A DNA stretch of 64,000 nucleotides from Cyclobacteriaceae bacterium. GTDB lineage: Bacteria > Bacteroidota > Bacteroidia > Cytophagales > Cyclobacteriaceae. The stretch is from positions 60,268 through 124,267 of the forward strand of contig JAOUDZ010000002.1 in the NCBI GenBank assembly GCA_029858965.1. The letters are read 5' to 3'. This document shows positions 34,998 through 45,169 of the stretch, piece after piece. Under the pieces are notes generated by a model, which made no database searches, was not told where the DNA came from, and was given only the letters and a program-made list of their open reading frames with translations. Position numbers and translations under genes: made by a program. Positions within the stretch are counted from its first letter, which is position 1. Each line of letters starts with the position of its first letter.

Positions 34998-35648
34998 ATG
35001 GTTATTGTCGGTGCCAAAGGGTTTGCTAAAGAAGTACTGGAAATCTTTTCGCAGCGTGATGAGTTGAACAATCTTTTCTTCTTTGACAACCTGTCAACGG
35101 ATTTGCCGGATAAATTATATGGCCGATTTCCGGTCCTCCGTACAATTGGTGAGGTAGCTCAAACTTTTGACAAAACCGGAGACGCCAGATTCACGTTGGG
35201 GTTGGGCAATCCTGCCTATCGGTATGCCCTGAATAAGATGTTTGTCGATGCTGGAGGAGTTCTTACCTCGACCATAAGTCTGCATACCGATATTGGTAGC
35301 TTTGGAACTTCCATTGCAGCGGGATGTAATATTCTTTCCGGTACAGTAATTACCAATGATGTCACTTTGAAAATCGGATGTCTTGTTAATCCAAGCTGTG
35401 GAATATCACATGACAGTGTCTTGGGAGATTTTGTTCAGCTTTCTCCCGGTGTCCGTATTACCGGCAATTGCTTCATAGACAGCTACACAACACTGGGCAC
35501 AAACGCAGTGGTTCTTCCTAAGGTAAAAATAGGCAAGAATGTTGTTGTGGGTGCCGGCGCCATTGTTACAAAGGACGTCCCGGACAACGTAATGGTCGCT
35601 GGTGTTCCGGCTGTGGTAAAAAAGAAGCTTCAACCGTTGGATTTTTAA
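34998..35648 (+). CDS. NeuD/PglD-like sugar O/N-acyltransferase
   Basis: A 216-residue protein with an N-terminal Rossmann-like nucleotide-sugar binding domain (VIVGAKGFAKEVLEIF) and a left-handed beta-helix of hexapeptide repeats at about 85-200 (DVTLKIGCLVNPSCGISHD, GKNVVVGAGAIVTKDVPDNV). PglD/VioB-type enzymes acetylate the amino group installed by the preceding aminotransferase, using acetyl-CoA. Its place directly after the aminotransferase supports that order of reactions. Confidence 0.9.
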   Translation: MVIVGAKGFAKEVLEIFSQRDELNNLFFFDNLSTDLPDKLYGRFPVLRTIGEVAQTFDKTGDARFTLGLGNPAYRYALNKMFVDAGGVLTSTISLHTDIGSFGTSIAAGCNILSGTVITNDVTLKIGCLVNPSCGISHDSVLGDFVQLSPGVRITGNCFIDSYTTLGTNAVVLPKVKIGKNVVVGAGAIVTKDVPDNVMVAGVPAVVKKKLQPLDF

Positions 35649-35655
35649 TCAGTCC

Positions 35656-36741
35656 ATGAATCTGCATATTGTTCCGGATAATACATTTATTAATGCCTTT
35701 TATGACAATCTTGAGGAGTTGGGTCTCTTGCATGAAAACAGGATTATTGTAAGAACCAACCATAAAAATCTTCTGGCCGTTAGTCGTAAGCTGCCATTCG
35801 CGCCTTTGTACTCATCGCAATTTGCCGCGCTGGTGGGGGACAGTTTTCAGTACCAAAAAGTTTTTATACATTATTTTACGCCGCTCCTGTATCGTTGGGT
35901 GGCGCAGCACAGATTCAGGGAGTTGAATTGGATGGTTTGGGGAGGGGATCTTTACAATCTCCCTCAATTAGACCACCTATGTTATGAGCCAATAACCTTG
36001 GCGGAGTATATTAAAAAGAACTTGTCATTCAAAAAGTTATTATATGATTTGAAGGTGTGGGCAATCCATGCTCCTTTTAAGAATAAAGCATATGCAAGCG
36101 TGGACTATGTCCTCACCTGGATGAAACAGGAATACGAATTTGCACAGCAGCATTTGCCAATAAAATCAGACTTCAAATTCTTTTTTTACGAGAATCAATT
36201 TCCGTATGACAAGCTTGATGCGTTCCGGCAGAAAACGACGAATCGTGAGAAGCTTTCCCTGGTAATCGGCAATTCTGGTTCGCCAGCGAACAATCATCTC
36301 GATGTCATCAATTTCCTGGAAAAGCATCGGGTGAAAGCCGATCTTCTGATTCCCGTTTCCTATGGCGACAAACGATACATCTCCTTTCTGAAAAAAGAAT
36401 TACGGTACAGTTATGGTAATGTCGAATTCGTAGAGCGATATATGAAGTTCGAGGAGTACCTTGAGTTTTTGTCCAATGCTGACGCTTTGGTAATGAATAC
36501 CATCAGGCCACAAGGGTATGGCAATATATTGATGATGCTGTATATGGGGAAACCTGTGTTTTTCAACGAAAGAAATATTTCACTGCCAGATTTAACCCGG
36601 TATGAAATTAGTTGGCAGCCCTTAAGAGAACTAGTTTCGTTTACGCGTACCGGCGGTGATGTGTTGGCTTCAAATAGCGACGCCGTTATTAATCTTTTTT
36701 CACATGATCGGTTGCTGGCTGCGTACCGTAAACTATTTTGA
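35656..36741 (+). CDS. WecF-like 4-acetamido-4,6-dideoxyhexose transferase (GT56)
   Basis: A 361-residue glycosyltransferase resembling WecF (TDP-Fuc4NAc:lipid II transferase, family GT56). Shared elements are GNSGSPANNHLDVI, LIPVSYGDKRYISFL and NTIRPQGYGNILMMLYMGKP near the C-terminus. In enterobacteria WecF completes the ECA trisaccharide with dTDP-Fuc4NAc. Here it closes the aminotransferase-acyltransferase-transferase set (7-base gap to the preceding gene), which is good evidence that the sugar is a 4-acetamido-4,6-dideoxyhexose; galacto or gluco configuration is unknown. It converges with the next gene. Confidence 0.85.
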   Translation: MNLHIVPDNTFINAFYDNLEELGLLHENRIIVRTNHKNLLAVSRKLPFAPLYSSQFAALVGDSFQYQKVFIHYFTPLLYRWVAQHRFRELNWMVWGGDLYNLPQLDHLCYEPITLAEYIKKNLSFKKLLYDLKVWAIHAPFKNKAYASVDYVLTWMKQEYEFAQQHLPIKSDFKFFFYENQFPYDKLDAFRQKTTNREKLSLVIGNSGSPANNHLDVINFLEKHRVKADLLIPVSYGDKRYISFLKKELRYSYGNVEFVERYMKFEEYLEFLSNADALVMNTIRPQGYGNILMMLYMGKPVFFNERNISLPDLTRYEISWQPLRELVSFTRTGGDVLASNSDAVINLFSHDRLLAAYRKLF

Positions 36742-36783
36742 ATCCAATACTGTCTGAAACAGTTCAGGAAAGTGCACCAAAAA

Positions 36784-38016
36784 CTATACAGCGTGCTTTA
36801 CTGCATTGAAGATTCGCTTGTAGAAATCAACGAGAATGATCTGCTCCGCATCCCAGTTCAACGTACCGTTGGCTGTGGCTCTTTTACCATTGTTGCCAAG
36901 CGTATTGCACAAATCTTTGTCCTGATAGAGCAGCAGGATTTTGGCGGCAAAGTCTTGTGGATTATTTGCGTTGAACACAAGTCCAGAGCTGGTAGCATTC
37001 ACCACGCGCTTCAGGGGGTGACTTGAACTTACAAGCAAAGGCCTGCCCGACATCATTGATTGGAATAGTTTATGGGGGATAGTATTATCTGTATGTTCAT
37101 TCGATTTGTGGGGTATTATATTAACATCAGCCAAATGCATAAAAGAATAAAATTTATCAAATGGTTGATACCCCAGGAAATGGACATGGTCTTCTACTTC
37201 GGCCGCTTTGGTTACGTTTTGTAAGTGCCGGATTACATCACGACTACCCGACCCTATGATGATCAATTCAATATCCGGATAGGCTTTAAGGTAATGCATG
37301 GCCTCAATGGCAGTATCAACTCCGCGATGCGGGCCAATACCGCCGGAATACACTATTCGAAATTTGTTTTCAAAATTTTCGTATACAGATGGGTCAATGG
37401 GTTGATGCAAGAAGGATTTGTCCTCTGTATTAGAGACGATGACTATTTTATCCGGCGCAGCATGATGAGTTTGTATCAGGCGTTTCTTCATTTCCTCCAC
37501 TACTGCAATTACATAATCACTTTCTAAAACAGCGGTACGCTCATGTTTAGTCCAGCGGTCAGGATTCATGAAAAGTTTATTTTTCCACTTTACGATGAGA
37601 CCTTTCTTCCATTCAAACCAAGTCCGCAGTGCTTCAGGATAATTTTCATGCAGATCAACCACAATCTGCAGGGGGATTTTTTTGCGGAGGGCCAGGGCTG
37701 TGCCCGCAAGCGGTAAGTCGTGAACATGCAGAACTGAAATGTTGTTTTTCTTAATCCAGTCAGGCATAGCCTTCATGAACCTGGGGTGTTTGAAAGTTAG
37801 CGCTATCACACTGTCCCAGAAGGCGAGCTGATAATTGTTTCGACCGGCATCGATGCGTGAGATCTTTAATCCGTTAATTTCCTCTTCATAAGCATCGTGC
37901 TTTCTTCTCAAACAAAGGAGATGAATGCGGAACCCGGCTTTGATCAAAGCATCAGTTTCTTTTTTTACCCGCATATCCGGCGGATATGGCGCATTCAGGA
38001 TCATCCCCAAATTCAT
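36784..38016 (-). CDS. Glycosyltransferase family 4
   Basis: A 410-residue GT-B glycosyltransferase. The N-terminus is GMILNAPYPPDMRVKKETDA; the C-terminal domain begins RIVYSGGIGPHRGVDTAIEA and contains IPHKLFQSMMSGRPLLVSSS, the usual nucleotide-sugar region of group 1 transferases. I take the ATG at 38016 rather than a TTG at 38043. It runs opposite to its neighbours; its 5' end lies close to the divergent epimerase gene, so the two share a control region of about 60 bases. Confidence 0.9.
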   Translation of the reverse strand: MNLGMILNAPYPPDMRVKKETDALIKAGFRIHLLCLRRKHDAYEEEINGLKISRIDAGRNNYQLAFWDSVIALTFKHPRFMKAMPDWIKKNNISVLHVHDLPLAGTALALRKKIPLQIVVDLHENYPEALRTWFEWKKGLIVKWKNKLFMNPDRWTKHERTAVLESDYVIAVVEEMKKRLIQTHHAAPDKIVIVSNTEDKSFLHQPIDPSVYENFENKFRIVYSGGIGPHRGVDTAIEAMHYLKAYPDIELIIIGSGSRDVIRHLQNVTKAAEVEDHVHFLGYQPFDKFYSFMHLADVNIIPHKSNEHTDNTIPHKLFQSMMSGRPLLVSSSHPLKRVVNATSSGLVFNANNPQDFAAKILLLYQDKDLCNTLGNNGKRATANGTLNWDAEQIILVDFYKRIFNAVKHAV

Positions 38017-38076
38017 ACGACTTCTTTCTTTGATTTTCGGCAAAGAAAGAGAATTTTGTGGTTAAACTCTAAAGGC

Positions 38077-39171
38077 GTGAAGATAACCATAGTAGCAGGG
38101 GCAAGACCGAATTTCATAAAGATTGCGCCGTTGATTCGGGCGATCAAACGGATACCGGAGGCCGGAATCCAATTCCGGTTGGTACATACAGGTCAGCATT
38201 ACGACGAAAAACTCAGCAGGATTTTCTTTGAAGAACTTGAAATACCACATCCCGACATCAACCTGGCGGTGGGATCAGGTTCTCAGGCAGAGCAGACCGC
38301 AAGAATTATGGTTGCCTTTGAGAAAGACTTGATCACTAACCCAACAAACATGGTGATCGTAGTCGGCGACGTTAACTCCACCATGGCATGTGCAATCGTA
38401 GCAAAGAAGTTACGGGTGATTGTCGTCCATATTGAGGCTGGAATCAGGTCTTTTGATTTTACCATGCCGGAAGAAGTGAACAGGGTGGTTACGGATGCAC
38501 TTGCAGATTATTTTTTCACAACATCATCATTTGCCAATGAGAATCTGTTAAAGACGGGCGTAGATCAATCCAGGATCTTTTTTGTTGGCAACATTATGAT
38601 TGATACACTGGTGTGGGCCAGAAATAAGGTGAAGAGACCTGTCATTTTAGATCTCCACGCGCTAAATAGGGGTGATTATTACGTCGTTACGTTGCATCGC
38701 CCCTCGAACGTGGATGATATTACCAAGATGAAAAAGGTATTCAGCGCTATCGAAGAGGGCATTGGAAATTCAAGGGCTATCTTTCCAGTTCATCCGCGTA
38801 CCGCCAAGAACCTGGAAAGTGCTGACTGGAAATCCGAGAAAATAATACTTACAGAACCATTGAGTTATTTTGAGTTCATTTACCTCATCGAGAACGCCGC
38901 GGGTGTCGTTACTGATTCAGGTGGGGTACAGGAAGAAACTACTGTGTTACATGTTCCTTGTATAACGTTGCGGGCAAATACAGAAAGGCCTGAAACAATA
39001 ACGGAGGGAACCAATGAATTAATCGGTGACGATTTGCCAAACCTTATTGCGGCGCTCCGTAGAATTCAATCGGGTGCTACAAAGAAAGGAAAAGTGCCAG
39101 CATTATGGGACGGAAGAACAGCAGACAGGATAATAAAGATATTGTCTGACTTAGATCCTATTTCGCGATAG
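38077..39171 (+). CDS. wecB: UDP-N-acetylglucosamine 2-epimerase
   Basis: A 364-residue non-hydrolysing epimerase making UDP-ManNAc for surface glycans. Signature elements: [61 protein letters not shown] and [14 protein letters not shown]. The GTG at 38077 gives the normal N-terminus ([13 protein letters not shown]); sequence further upstream in frame overlaps the divergent glycosyltransferase gene and does not resemble the family. Its 3' end overlaps convergent ruvC by 14 bases. Confidence 0.94.
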   Translation: MKITIVAGARPNFIKIAPLIRAIKRIPEAGIQFRLVHTGQHYDEKLSRIFFEELEIPHPDINLAVGSGSQAEQTARIMVAFEKDLITNPTNMVIVVGDVNSTMACAIVAKKLRVIVVHIEAGIRSFDFTMPEEVNRVVTDALADYFFTTSSFANENLLKTGVDQSRIFFVGNIMIDTLVWARNKVKRPVILDLHALNRGDYYVVTLHRPSNVDDITKMKKVFSAIEEGIGNSRAIFPVHPRTAKNLESADWKSEKIILTEPLSYFEFIYLIENAAGVVTDSGGVQEETTVLHVPCITLRANTERPETITEGTNELIGDDLPNLIAALRRIQSGATKKGKVPALWDGRTADRIIKILSDLDPISR

Positions 39172-39724
39172 GCTTCACTCGCTTTGGGTTCTCCTTTAAA
39201 AAAGCTTCCCAGGATTTTGTCTTGCGATTTGATCCAGGCCTTTGAAAATGATGGCATACAGCTACTGCCAATGCGTCTGTCGCGTCCAGGAGTTTAGGAA
39301 GTTCTTTTATACCAAGCACGGTCATGAGCATTTTAGCCACCTGTTCTTTGGAAGCATTACCATTCCCGGTAACGGATTGTTTCACTTTTTTCGGAGCATA
39401 TTCGACAATGGGTATTTCGCGCGAAAGTGCAGCTGCCATGGCGACACCTTGCGCTCGCCCAAGCTTTAGCATAGATTGGACATTCTTTCCGAAGAATGGT
39501 GCTTCAAGGGCCACTTCATCAGGATGAAATTCCTCCAAAAGGCTGATTACCCGCTCAAATATCTTTTTTAGCCTCAGTTCATGTCCTTCATACTTACTAA
39601 GGTGGATTACGCCAAACTGCAAAAGGTTGATTTTTGTCTTTTGAATAAGGATAAGGCCATAGCCCATAACACTCGTTCCAGGGTCGAGACCGAGGATGAT
39701 TTTTTCTTTTTCCACTTTTCCCAC
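39158..39724 (-). CDS. ruvC: Crossover junction endodeoxyribonuclease RuvC
   Basis: A 188-residue Holliday-junction resolvase. The four catalytic acids are present: D14 in [15 protein letters not shown]74 in [11 protein letters not shown], and D147/D150 in [15 protein letters not shown]. The DNA-contact segment [20 protein letters not shown] is intact. The frame starts with GTG at 39724. It cuts symmetric nicks in junctions moved by RuvAB. Its end overlaps wecB by 14 bases and the region before it faces a glycosyltransferase gene, so it is a lone gene. Confidence 0.96.
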   Translation of the reverse strand: MGKVEKEKIILGLDPGTSVMGYGLILIQKTKINLLQFGVIHLSKYEGHELRLKKIFERVISLLEEFHPDEVALEAPFFGKNVQSMLKLGRAQGVAMAAALSREIPIVEYAPKKVKQSVTGNGNASKEQVAKMLMTVLGIKELPKLLDATDALAVAVCHHFQRPGSNRKTKSWEAFLKENPKRVKPIAK

Positions 39725-39769
39725 AGGTCCAAGATAGGTAGGGTTTATAAATTTTTGAAATTGCAGACC

Positions 39770-40900
39770 ATGACAGTAGTTATCGTTTCAATTTTCTTGC
39801 TCTATATACTCCTCCTGATTGTATTGGTAATAGGCTGGTATTGTGCCATCCTTCTGAAGCCGGATAGATCGCAGGCGCTGGTCGATGAGCCGTTGGTTTC
39901 CATCATCATCGCTGCACGGAACGAGGAATCCGGCATTGGTCATCTATTGGATGATCTCTCAAAGCAGCATTATGAGCATTTTCAGGTAATAATTGTAGAC
40001 GATCATTCAAGTGACAGGACTAAGGAAATTGCACGGCAATTTGCGGAGATTAATTACCGGTTTAGTTTGCTGGAAGGAGAGGCAGAAGGTAAGAAACAGG
40101 CATTGACGCAAGGTATCCGCGCTGCTGAGGGCACCATTATCATAACGACAGATGCGGATTGCAGGGTACCCGAAAATTGGATTAACGGATTGCGTCATTA
40201 TTTCAGGGATGATGCAATCAAAATGGTTTTTGGCGGCGTAGGAATGCCTGGGAAGTCATTTTTTTCGAAACTTCAATCGTTGGAATTCTTAAGTTTGATT
40301 GGCACAGGTGCTGCCACCGCTGCTTTAAACTTACCTACGATGTGCAACGGTGCTAACTTGGCATTCCGCAAAAGAGTTTTTGAAGAAGTAGGTGGATACA
40401 GCGGTAATCTGCATATTCCTTCAGGTGATGATGAATTCCTCATGCGAAAGATTTTGACGCAGTATCCCGCAGGGGTAACCTTTGCGGCAGACCCGTTTGC
40501 CGTTGTCACAACTTCCCCCACCAGAAATTTGACCGATTTTATCCAGCAACGCATCCGTTGGGCTGGTAAATGGAAACTTAACGCATCTTTTTTTTCCAAG
40601 GCACTGGCCCTGTTTACATTATGTTTCCAGGCCGCGCTTATTGTTTTTCCGTTTTTTGTTCTGCGGCACATGGTCAATCCGATGGTCGCCGCATATTTAT
40701 GTCTTGGTAAAGTGGGATTAGAAATTCTCTTTCTGCGGAGCGTTTCCCACTTCCTTCGGATTTCCTGGAGTTGGCCTGCCTTCATGGTTCTGCAGGTTAT
40801 TTATCCTTTGTATGTAGTGATCATTGGTATAATTTCAAACTTTTCTTCTTTTGAATGGAAAGGGCGAAAATCTAAAGCGCTAGCCGCCAGTAGTAATTAA
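39770..40900 (+). CDS. Membrane glycosyltransferase family 2
   Basis: A 376-residue GT2 enzyme with an N-terminal membrane anchor (about 3-27) and three C-terminal membrane segments. The GT-A core has [28 protein letters not shown], the metal-binding [10 protein letters not shown], the acceptor motif [11 protein letters not shown] and [11 protein letters not shown], equivalent to the Q/RxxRW motif of processive synthases. I start at the ATG at 39770; the earlier in-frame part is antisense to ruvC. The product glycan is unknown. Confidence 0.9.
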   Translation: MTVVIVSIFLLYILLLIVLVIGWYCAILLKPDRSQALVDEPLVSIIIAARNEESGIGHLLDDLSKQHYEHFQVIIVDDHSSDRTKEIARQFAEINYRFSLLEGEAEGKKQALTQGIRAAEGTIIITTDADCRVPENWINGLRHYFRDDAIKMVFGGVGMPGKSFFSKLQSLEFLSLIGTGAATAALNLPTMCNGANLAFRKRVFEEVGGYSGNLHIPSGDDEFLMRKILTQYPAGVTFAADPFAVVTTSPTRNLTDFIQQRIRWAGKWKLNASFFSKALALFTLCFQAALIVFPFFVLRHMVNPMVAAYLCLGKVGLEILFLRSVSHFLRISWSWPAFMVLQVIYPLYVVIIGIISNFSSFEWKGRKSKALAASSN

Positions 40901-40928
40901 CGTAACTTAACCAGCGGAACAGCGAAAG

Positions 40929-40960
40929 TTGTGCGCAATTCCCTTTTCAGCTTAACTTTG
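40929..40960 (+). promoter_or_regulatory. Candidate promoter of the SpoIIE-type phosphatase gene
   Basis: TTG (40929-40931) and TAACTTTG (40953-40960) are separated by 21 bases. The -7 element fits TAnnTTTG exactly and the ATG at 40968 lies 7 bases beyond, implying a very short leader. Confidence 0.45.
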
Positions 40961-40967
40961 TCGTACA

Positions 40968-42194
40968 ATGACAGAACAGACACTCAAAGCTAAATTTGAA
41001 ATCAAAGAGCTCGAGCTCAACGCGTTACTTGAGATTACCCAGGCTATAAACAATAATTTGCCAGAAGACTCGCTGTATAAGATTTACAATTTCACGCTCC
41101 GGTCCAATCTCAATATTCAAAAACTGGCCTTATTTGTTTTGGATGAGGAGTGGAGTTGCAAAGTTTCCTTTGGAACGAAGAAACGTTTTCACAATGCAAG
41201 TTTACTTCCGGCTTTCAAGACAATCCAGAACATAACGCATCTCAGGGAATTTGAGGAGTGCGACCTTACTGTTTTTGATATCATAATACCGGTAACACAC
41301 AAGAGCACAACGCTTGCGCTGGTTTTTGTTGGTGGATTGGAAAAGGATGACCCAAGATATCAAGATGATGACGGTATCAAGTTTATACAGGCATTGAGTA
41401 ACATCATCATTGTAGCTATTGAAAATAAAAAACTTGTCAGAAGACAATTGGATCGGGAATCTTTCAGGAAAGAACTTGAAATTGCAAGCGATGTGCAGCA
41501 ATTTCTTTTCCCGGACACACTTCCCTATACTGACTTACTGAAAATTGAGGCAAGTTATCTGCCACACGATATGGTCGGCGGCGACTATTACGACTATATA
41601 CCTATTAACAAAAATCAATTCCTGATTTGTGTTGCCGATGTAAGCGGAAAAGGGATTCCTGCGGCATTGATGATGTCTAACTTCCAGGCCTCGCTTCGTA
41701 CGTTGCTAAGACAAACACCCAACCTTACTGATATCGTTGAGGCGCTGAACTTTCAGGTGCTGGAAAACACGAAAGGAGAGAAGTTCATAACCTTCTTTGC
41801 TGCGATTTACGACATCCGGCTAAAAACCATGGTTTATGTCAATTCGGGGCATAATCCACCGCTGTTGATAGACAAAAAAAATGGTCTTCAGCTGCTCGAA
41901 GATGGTTCAACGGTACTGGGGGCGATGCATCCGTTGCCTTTTTTAAACGAAGGATTTATTACCGGGATCGATGACTTTTTACTGTTTTGCTATACGGATG
42001 GTCTTACGGAAACCATCAATGAGCAAGGAGAAGAGTTTGGTGTAGAAAAATTGCTGGAGTATTTCCAATTTGACGAGACCTACAACAAAGATTTGAAATC
42101 TATTCATGAGGACATTATCGTTGCCCTGGACAACTTTAAAGGACGTAATGGGTATCATGATGATATCACCATTCTTTCGTGCCGCGTTGGTTAA
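40968..42194 (+). CDS. SpoIIE-type PP2C serine phosphatase with N-terminal GAF-like domain
   Basis: A 408-residue cytoplasmic phosphatase. Residues about 20-150 look like a GAF-type sensor, followed by a helical linker and a SpoIIE/RsbU domain from about 170 (EIASDVQQFLFP). Metal-binding motifs are MVGGDYYDYI, VADVSGKGIPAALMM, SGHNPPLL, CYTDGLTE and DDITILS. Such enzymes dephosphorylate STAS anti-anti-sigma factors in partner-switching cascades. No anti-sigma or STAS gene is nearby, so its partner is unlinked. Confidence 0.9.
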   Translation: MTEQTLKAKFEIKELELNALLEITQAINNNLPEDSLYKIYNFTLRSNLNIQKLALFVLDEEWSCKVSFGTKKRFHNASLLPAFKTIQNITHLREFEECDLTVFDIIIPVTHKSTTLALVFVGGLEKDDPRYQDDDGIKFIQALSNIIIVAIENKKLVRRQLDRESFRKELEIASDVQQFLFPDTLPYTDLLKIEASYLPHDMVGGDYYDYIPINKNQFLICVADVSGKGIPAALMMSNFQASLRTLLRQTPNLTDIVEALNFQVLENTKGEKFITFFAAIYDIRLKTMVYVNSGHNPPLLIDKKNGLQLLEDGSTVLGAMHPLPFLNEGFITGIDDFLLFCYTDGLTETINEQGEEFGVEKLLEYFQFDETYNKDLKSIHEDIIVALDNFKGRNGYHDDITILSCRVG

Positions 42195-42240
42195 ATTTTT
42201 GGTGCGCAGTAACGGTGATGAGTATTAGGTTTATTTAATT

Positions 42241-42882
42241 ATGGTCCATCGCACACCCTTTCTGCTACCACTGCTTTACCCTTCGCTGACCTGGCGGATG
42301 CCTTCGACCGATAAATCGCTATACCTAACGTTTGATGATGGCCCGGTTCCCGGCCCAACTGAGTTTGTTTTAGAAACATTGTTGAAATATAACGCTAAGG
42401 CTACCTTCTTTTGCATAGGTGACAATATACTGAAACACCCGAAGATTTTTGAAAAAGTGGTTGATCAGGGCCATGCCATTGGCAACCACACTTTTAACCA
42501 CTTGAACGGATGGAAAACGGATACCGACTATTACATCAATAACATGTGGCAATGCAACAATGAAATCCAGTTACAATTGCAGAATACCGGCAGGTCCCGG
42601 AATACTTTGTTATTCCGCCCCCCTTTTGGCAGAATAACCCGAAGTCAGATTAGGGCGTTACACGCGTTTAAGATTATCATGTGGGATGTACTTTCTGTGG
42701 ATTATCTGCATAGTCTTTCCGCGGATAGGTGCCTGCGAAATACCATTGGCGCCACACGTTCGGGTTCTATAATCGTTTTTCATGACAGTCATAAGGCTGA
42801 AAAGAATCTTACAATGGCTTTGCCTGGATTTATTGAGCATTTTTCGTCGCTGGGGTTCGAATTTAAAGCCATTTCAGGATGA
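42241..42882 (+). CDS. Polysaccharide deacetylase (NodB/CE4 family)
   Basis: A 213-residue carbohydrate esterase. The NodB domain carries the catalytic base/metal Asp pair LTFDDGPVPGP, the metal His pair in GNHTFNHL, and LFRPPFGR; VFHDS is the final motif. It removes N-acetyl groups from GlcNAc-containing polymers such as peptidoglycan. It has no signal peptide that I can see, though the N-terminus (LLPLLYP) is hydrophobic. It overlaps the next gene by 4 bases. Confidence 0.92.
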   Translation: MVHRTPFLLPLLYPSLTWRMPSTDKSLYLTFDDGPVPGPTEFVLETLLKYNAKATFFCIGDNILKHPKIFEKVVDQGHAIGNHTFNHLNGWKTDTDYYINNMWQCNNEIQLQLQNTGRSRNTLLFRPPFGRITRSQIRALHAFKIIMWDVLSVDYLHSLSADRCLRNTIGATRSGSIIVFHDSHKAEKNLTMALPGFIEHFSSLGFEFKAISG

Positions 42883-43991
42883 CTAAAGTTTTGGTTGCTC
42901 CCCTGGATTGGGGATTAGGTCATGCAACACGGTGCATACCCGTTATTCGCGAATTGCTGCTCCGTAATTGTGATGTGTCTTTAGCGAGCAGTGGACATGC
43001 ATTGGCGCTGCTGAAAAAGGAATTTCCGTTACTTCTTGCTTTTACACTACCTGCATACCACCCGGTTTATCCTTCAACGGGGTCAATGGTGTGGAAAATG
43101 GCGTCGCAACTTCCAAAGTTCGCGGTAGCCATTCGCAGGGAACATTGGCGGATTGAGCAGTTGATTTCGGAGAATAAAATTGATCTTGTTATTTCAGATA
43201 ATCGGTATGGATGCTGGTCAGCGTTAACCACTTCGGTCTTCATTACACATCAATGCAATATTCTGCTACCCAAAGGGTATGCATGGTTAGCCAGATTTAT
43301 TGCAATGGTCAACCGAAAACTGATTGAGAAATTTGCCATTTGCTGGATTCCTGATTCCGGTGACAATCATAATCTTGCAGGAGTGCTCGTAGCTAACGAC
43401 AAGAAAATTAAGACCGAAATAACGTATATAGGGAATCTATCCCAATTTATGACGCAACGTCAGCGGGCAATAAAATATGATGTGGTATGTATCTTTTCTG
43501 GCCCGGAACCGCAGCGCAGTATCCTGGAGAAAATTGTTATAAAGCAGGTTCAGCAGTCAGGACTAAGATACTTCGTCGTGCGAGGGCTCCCTAATTTGTC
43601 TTGTCCGGCCATACGTAGCGGCAATAGTGTAGACTTTCTACAGGGTGAGGAACTCCAAACGCTAATCGAACAGTCAGCATATGTTATTGCAAGAAGCGGG
43701 TTCAGCACTATAATGGATTTAGCAAAACTCGGAAAAAAGGCCATCTTCATTCCAACACCGGGGCAAACGGAGCAAGAATACCTTGCAGACCGGCTGATGC
43801 AGATGAAAATAGCATATTCCATGGATCAGGGTAGCTTTGATCTCAGCACTGCGTGGAAGGAATCAGCGGTGTATACAGGCTTTTGCCAAGGTTCAGATCA
43901 TTCGGAATTATTGACGGATGCGATAAATCAAATTCTTTTGCGTTGTTCACTGGCAGGCGCAAACAGGCCTTTGAGCTCAAGTGAAAAGTAA
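42879..43991 (+). CDS. MurG-like glycosyltransferase (GT28 C-terminal fold)
   Basis: A 370-residue GT-B enzyme. PLDWGLGHATRCIPVIREL at the N-terminus matches the glycine-rich acceptor loop of the GT28/undecaprenyl-linked UDP-GlcNAc transferases; ARSGFSTIMDLAKLGKKAIF and IPTPGQTEQEYLA at about 270-300 match the UDP-sugar binding domain. It is translationally coupled to the deacetylase (ATGA). The acceptor is unknown; a lipid or cell-wall substrate fits the neighbours (deacetylase, dgkA). Confidence 0.85.
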   Translation: MTKVLVAPLDWGLGHATRCIPVIRELLLRNCDVSLASSGHALALLKKEFPLLLAFTLPAYHPVYPSTGSMVWKMASQLPKFAVAIRREHWRIEQLISENKIDLVISDNRYGCWSALTTSVFITHQCNILLPKGYAWLARFIAMVNRKLIEKFAICWIPDSGDNHNLAGVLVANDKKIKTEITYIGNLSQFMTQRQRAIKYDVVCIFSGPEPQRSILEKIVIKQVQQSGLRYFVVRGLPNLSCPAIRSGNSVDFLQGEELQTLIEQSAYVIARSGFSTIMDLAKLGKKAIFIPTPGQTEQEYLADRLMQMKIAYSMDQGSFDLSTAWKESAVYTGFCQGSDHSELLTDAINQILLRCSLAGANRPLSSSEK

Positions 43992-43998
43992 ATGATGA

Positions 43999-44349
43999 AT
44001 GAAAAGGTTTATAGAAAGTCTTGCTTATGCCATGCGTGGCATTTGGTTTGGAATAGTTGATCAGCGAAACCTGAAAGTGCAAATTGCAGTCTCAATGCTT
44101 GTCATTGTGGCAGGCATTTATTTCAATGTAACACCAATTGAATGGTGCCTGCTTTTCCTTTGCATTGGTCTAGTAATCAGCCTTGAGTTGATCAACTCCG
44201 CTATTGAAGGTTTGGTGGATTTGGTGACAATCGAAAGAAAAATGTTAGCAGGAAAAATTAAAGATATCGCTGCGGGTGCGGTGCTGATTGCTTCCTTAGT
44301 TTCCATCATTATTGGGGTGATACTGTTTGGAAAGTATTTATTGGGATAA
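43999..44349 (+). CDS. dgkA: Diacylglycerol kinase
   Basis: A 116-residue integral membrane kinase that recycles diacylglycerol (or phosphorylates undecaprenol) with ATP. Three hydrophobic segments and the family signature ELINSAIEGLVDLV followed by KDIAAGAVLIAS are intact; the Glu, Asn and Asp residues form the active site. It begins 7 bases after the glycosyltransferase stop, so it is probably part of the same operon. Confidence 0.94.
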   Translation: MKRFIESLAYAMRGIWFGIVDQRNLKVQIAVSMLVIVAGIYFNVTPIEWCLLFLCIGLVISLELINSAIEGLVDLVTIERKMLAGKIKDIAAGAVLIASLVSIIIGVILFGKYLLG

Positions 44350-44392
44350 GGGGATGTTTTCTTTTATAGATATTTGATGCTGATTGGATACC

Positions 44393-45169
44393 ATGAACTA
44401 CTTTATTGACTCACACGCTCATATTTACCATGAAGACTTTGTAATTGACCGCAATGATATGCTGCATCGATGCGAGGAACAGGGTGTCAAAAAAATATTC
44501 ATGCCCAATGTTGACCATATGTCAATCGATGCCATGCTGGAGCTTGAAAGCCGATATCAGGGTACCTGCTATGCTATGATGGGAGTTCACCCGTGTTCAA
44601 TTAAGAAGAATTTTGAGAAAGAGCTATACCTGGTGGAAGAATGGCTGTCAAAAAGAAGATTCTCAGCAGTCGGCGAAATCGGAACCGACTTGTACTGGGA
44701 CAAAACGTTTTTTGAGCAGCAGAAGGAAGCCTTCACTGTGCAGGTGAATTGGGCCAGGCAATATGCTTTACCCATTGTGATACACTGTCGTGAAAGTATT
44801 GACCAGACCATTGCCCTTGTGGAACACGAACAGGACGGCAATTTGACAGGTGTTTTTCATTGTTTTTCGGGTACTGCAGAGCAGGCTGCGCGTGTCGTTA
44901 AACTTGGCTTTTACCTGGGCATTGGTGGCGTTGTTACTTTCAAGAATGGGGGCCTCGACAGCGTAATCCCTGAAATAGATTTAGCGCATTTAGTACTGGA
45001 AACTGACAGTCCCTACCTCGCGCCAGTACCGCATCGGGGAAAAAGGAATGAGCCTTCGTATATCTCGTTGGTTGCCAAGAAAATAGCGGACTTAAAAAAT
45101 TGCACAATGGAAGAAGTGCAGGATATCACCACCAGTAACGCATTAAAGCTTTTTAATTGCGACACATAA
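44393..45169 (+). CDS. TatD family metal-dependent hydrolase
   Basis: A 258-residue amidohydrolase-fold DNase. Motifs: FIDSHAHIYHEDF, VGEIGTDLYW, IVIHCRES, VFHCFSGT, LETDSPYLAP and PHRGKRNEPS, the latter holding the final metal ligand Asp. TatD proteins degrade DNA 3' ends and have D-aminoacyl-tRNA roles in some species. The ATG at 44393 is preferred to TTG at 44384. Its TAA overlaps the next ATG (TAATG). Confidence 0.93.
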   Translation: MNYFIDSHAHIYHEDFVIDRNDMLHRCEEQGVKKIFMPNVDHMSIDAMLELESRYQGTCYAMMGVHPCSIKKNFEKELYLVEEWLSKRRFSAVGEIGTDLYWDKTFFEQQKEAFTVQVNWARQYALPIVIHCRESIDQTIALVEHEQDGNLTGVFHCFSGTAEQAARVVKLGFYLGIGGVVTFKNGGLDSVIPEIDLAHLVLETDSPYLAPVPHRGKRNEPSYISLVAKKIADLKNCTMEEVQDITTSNALKLFNCDT

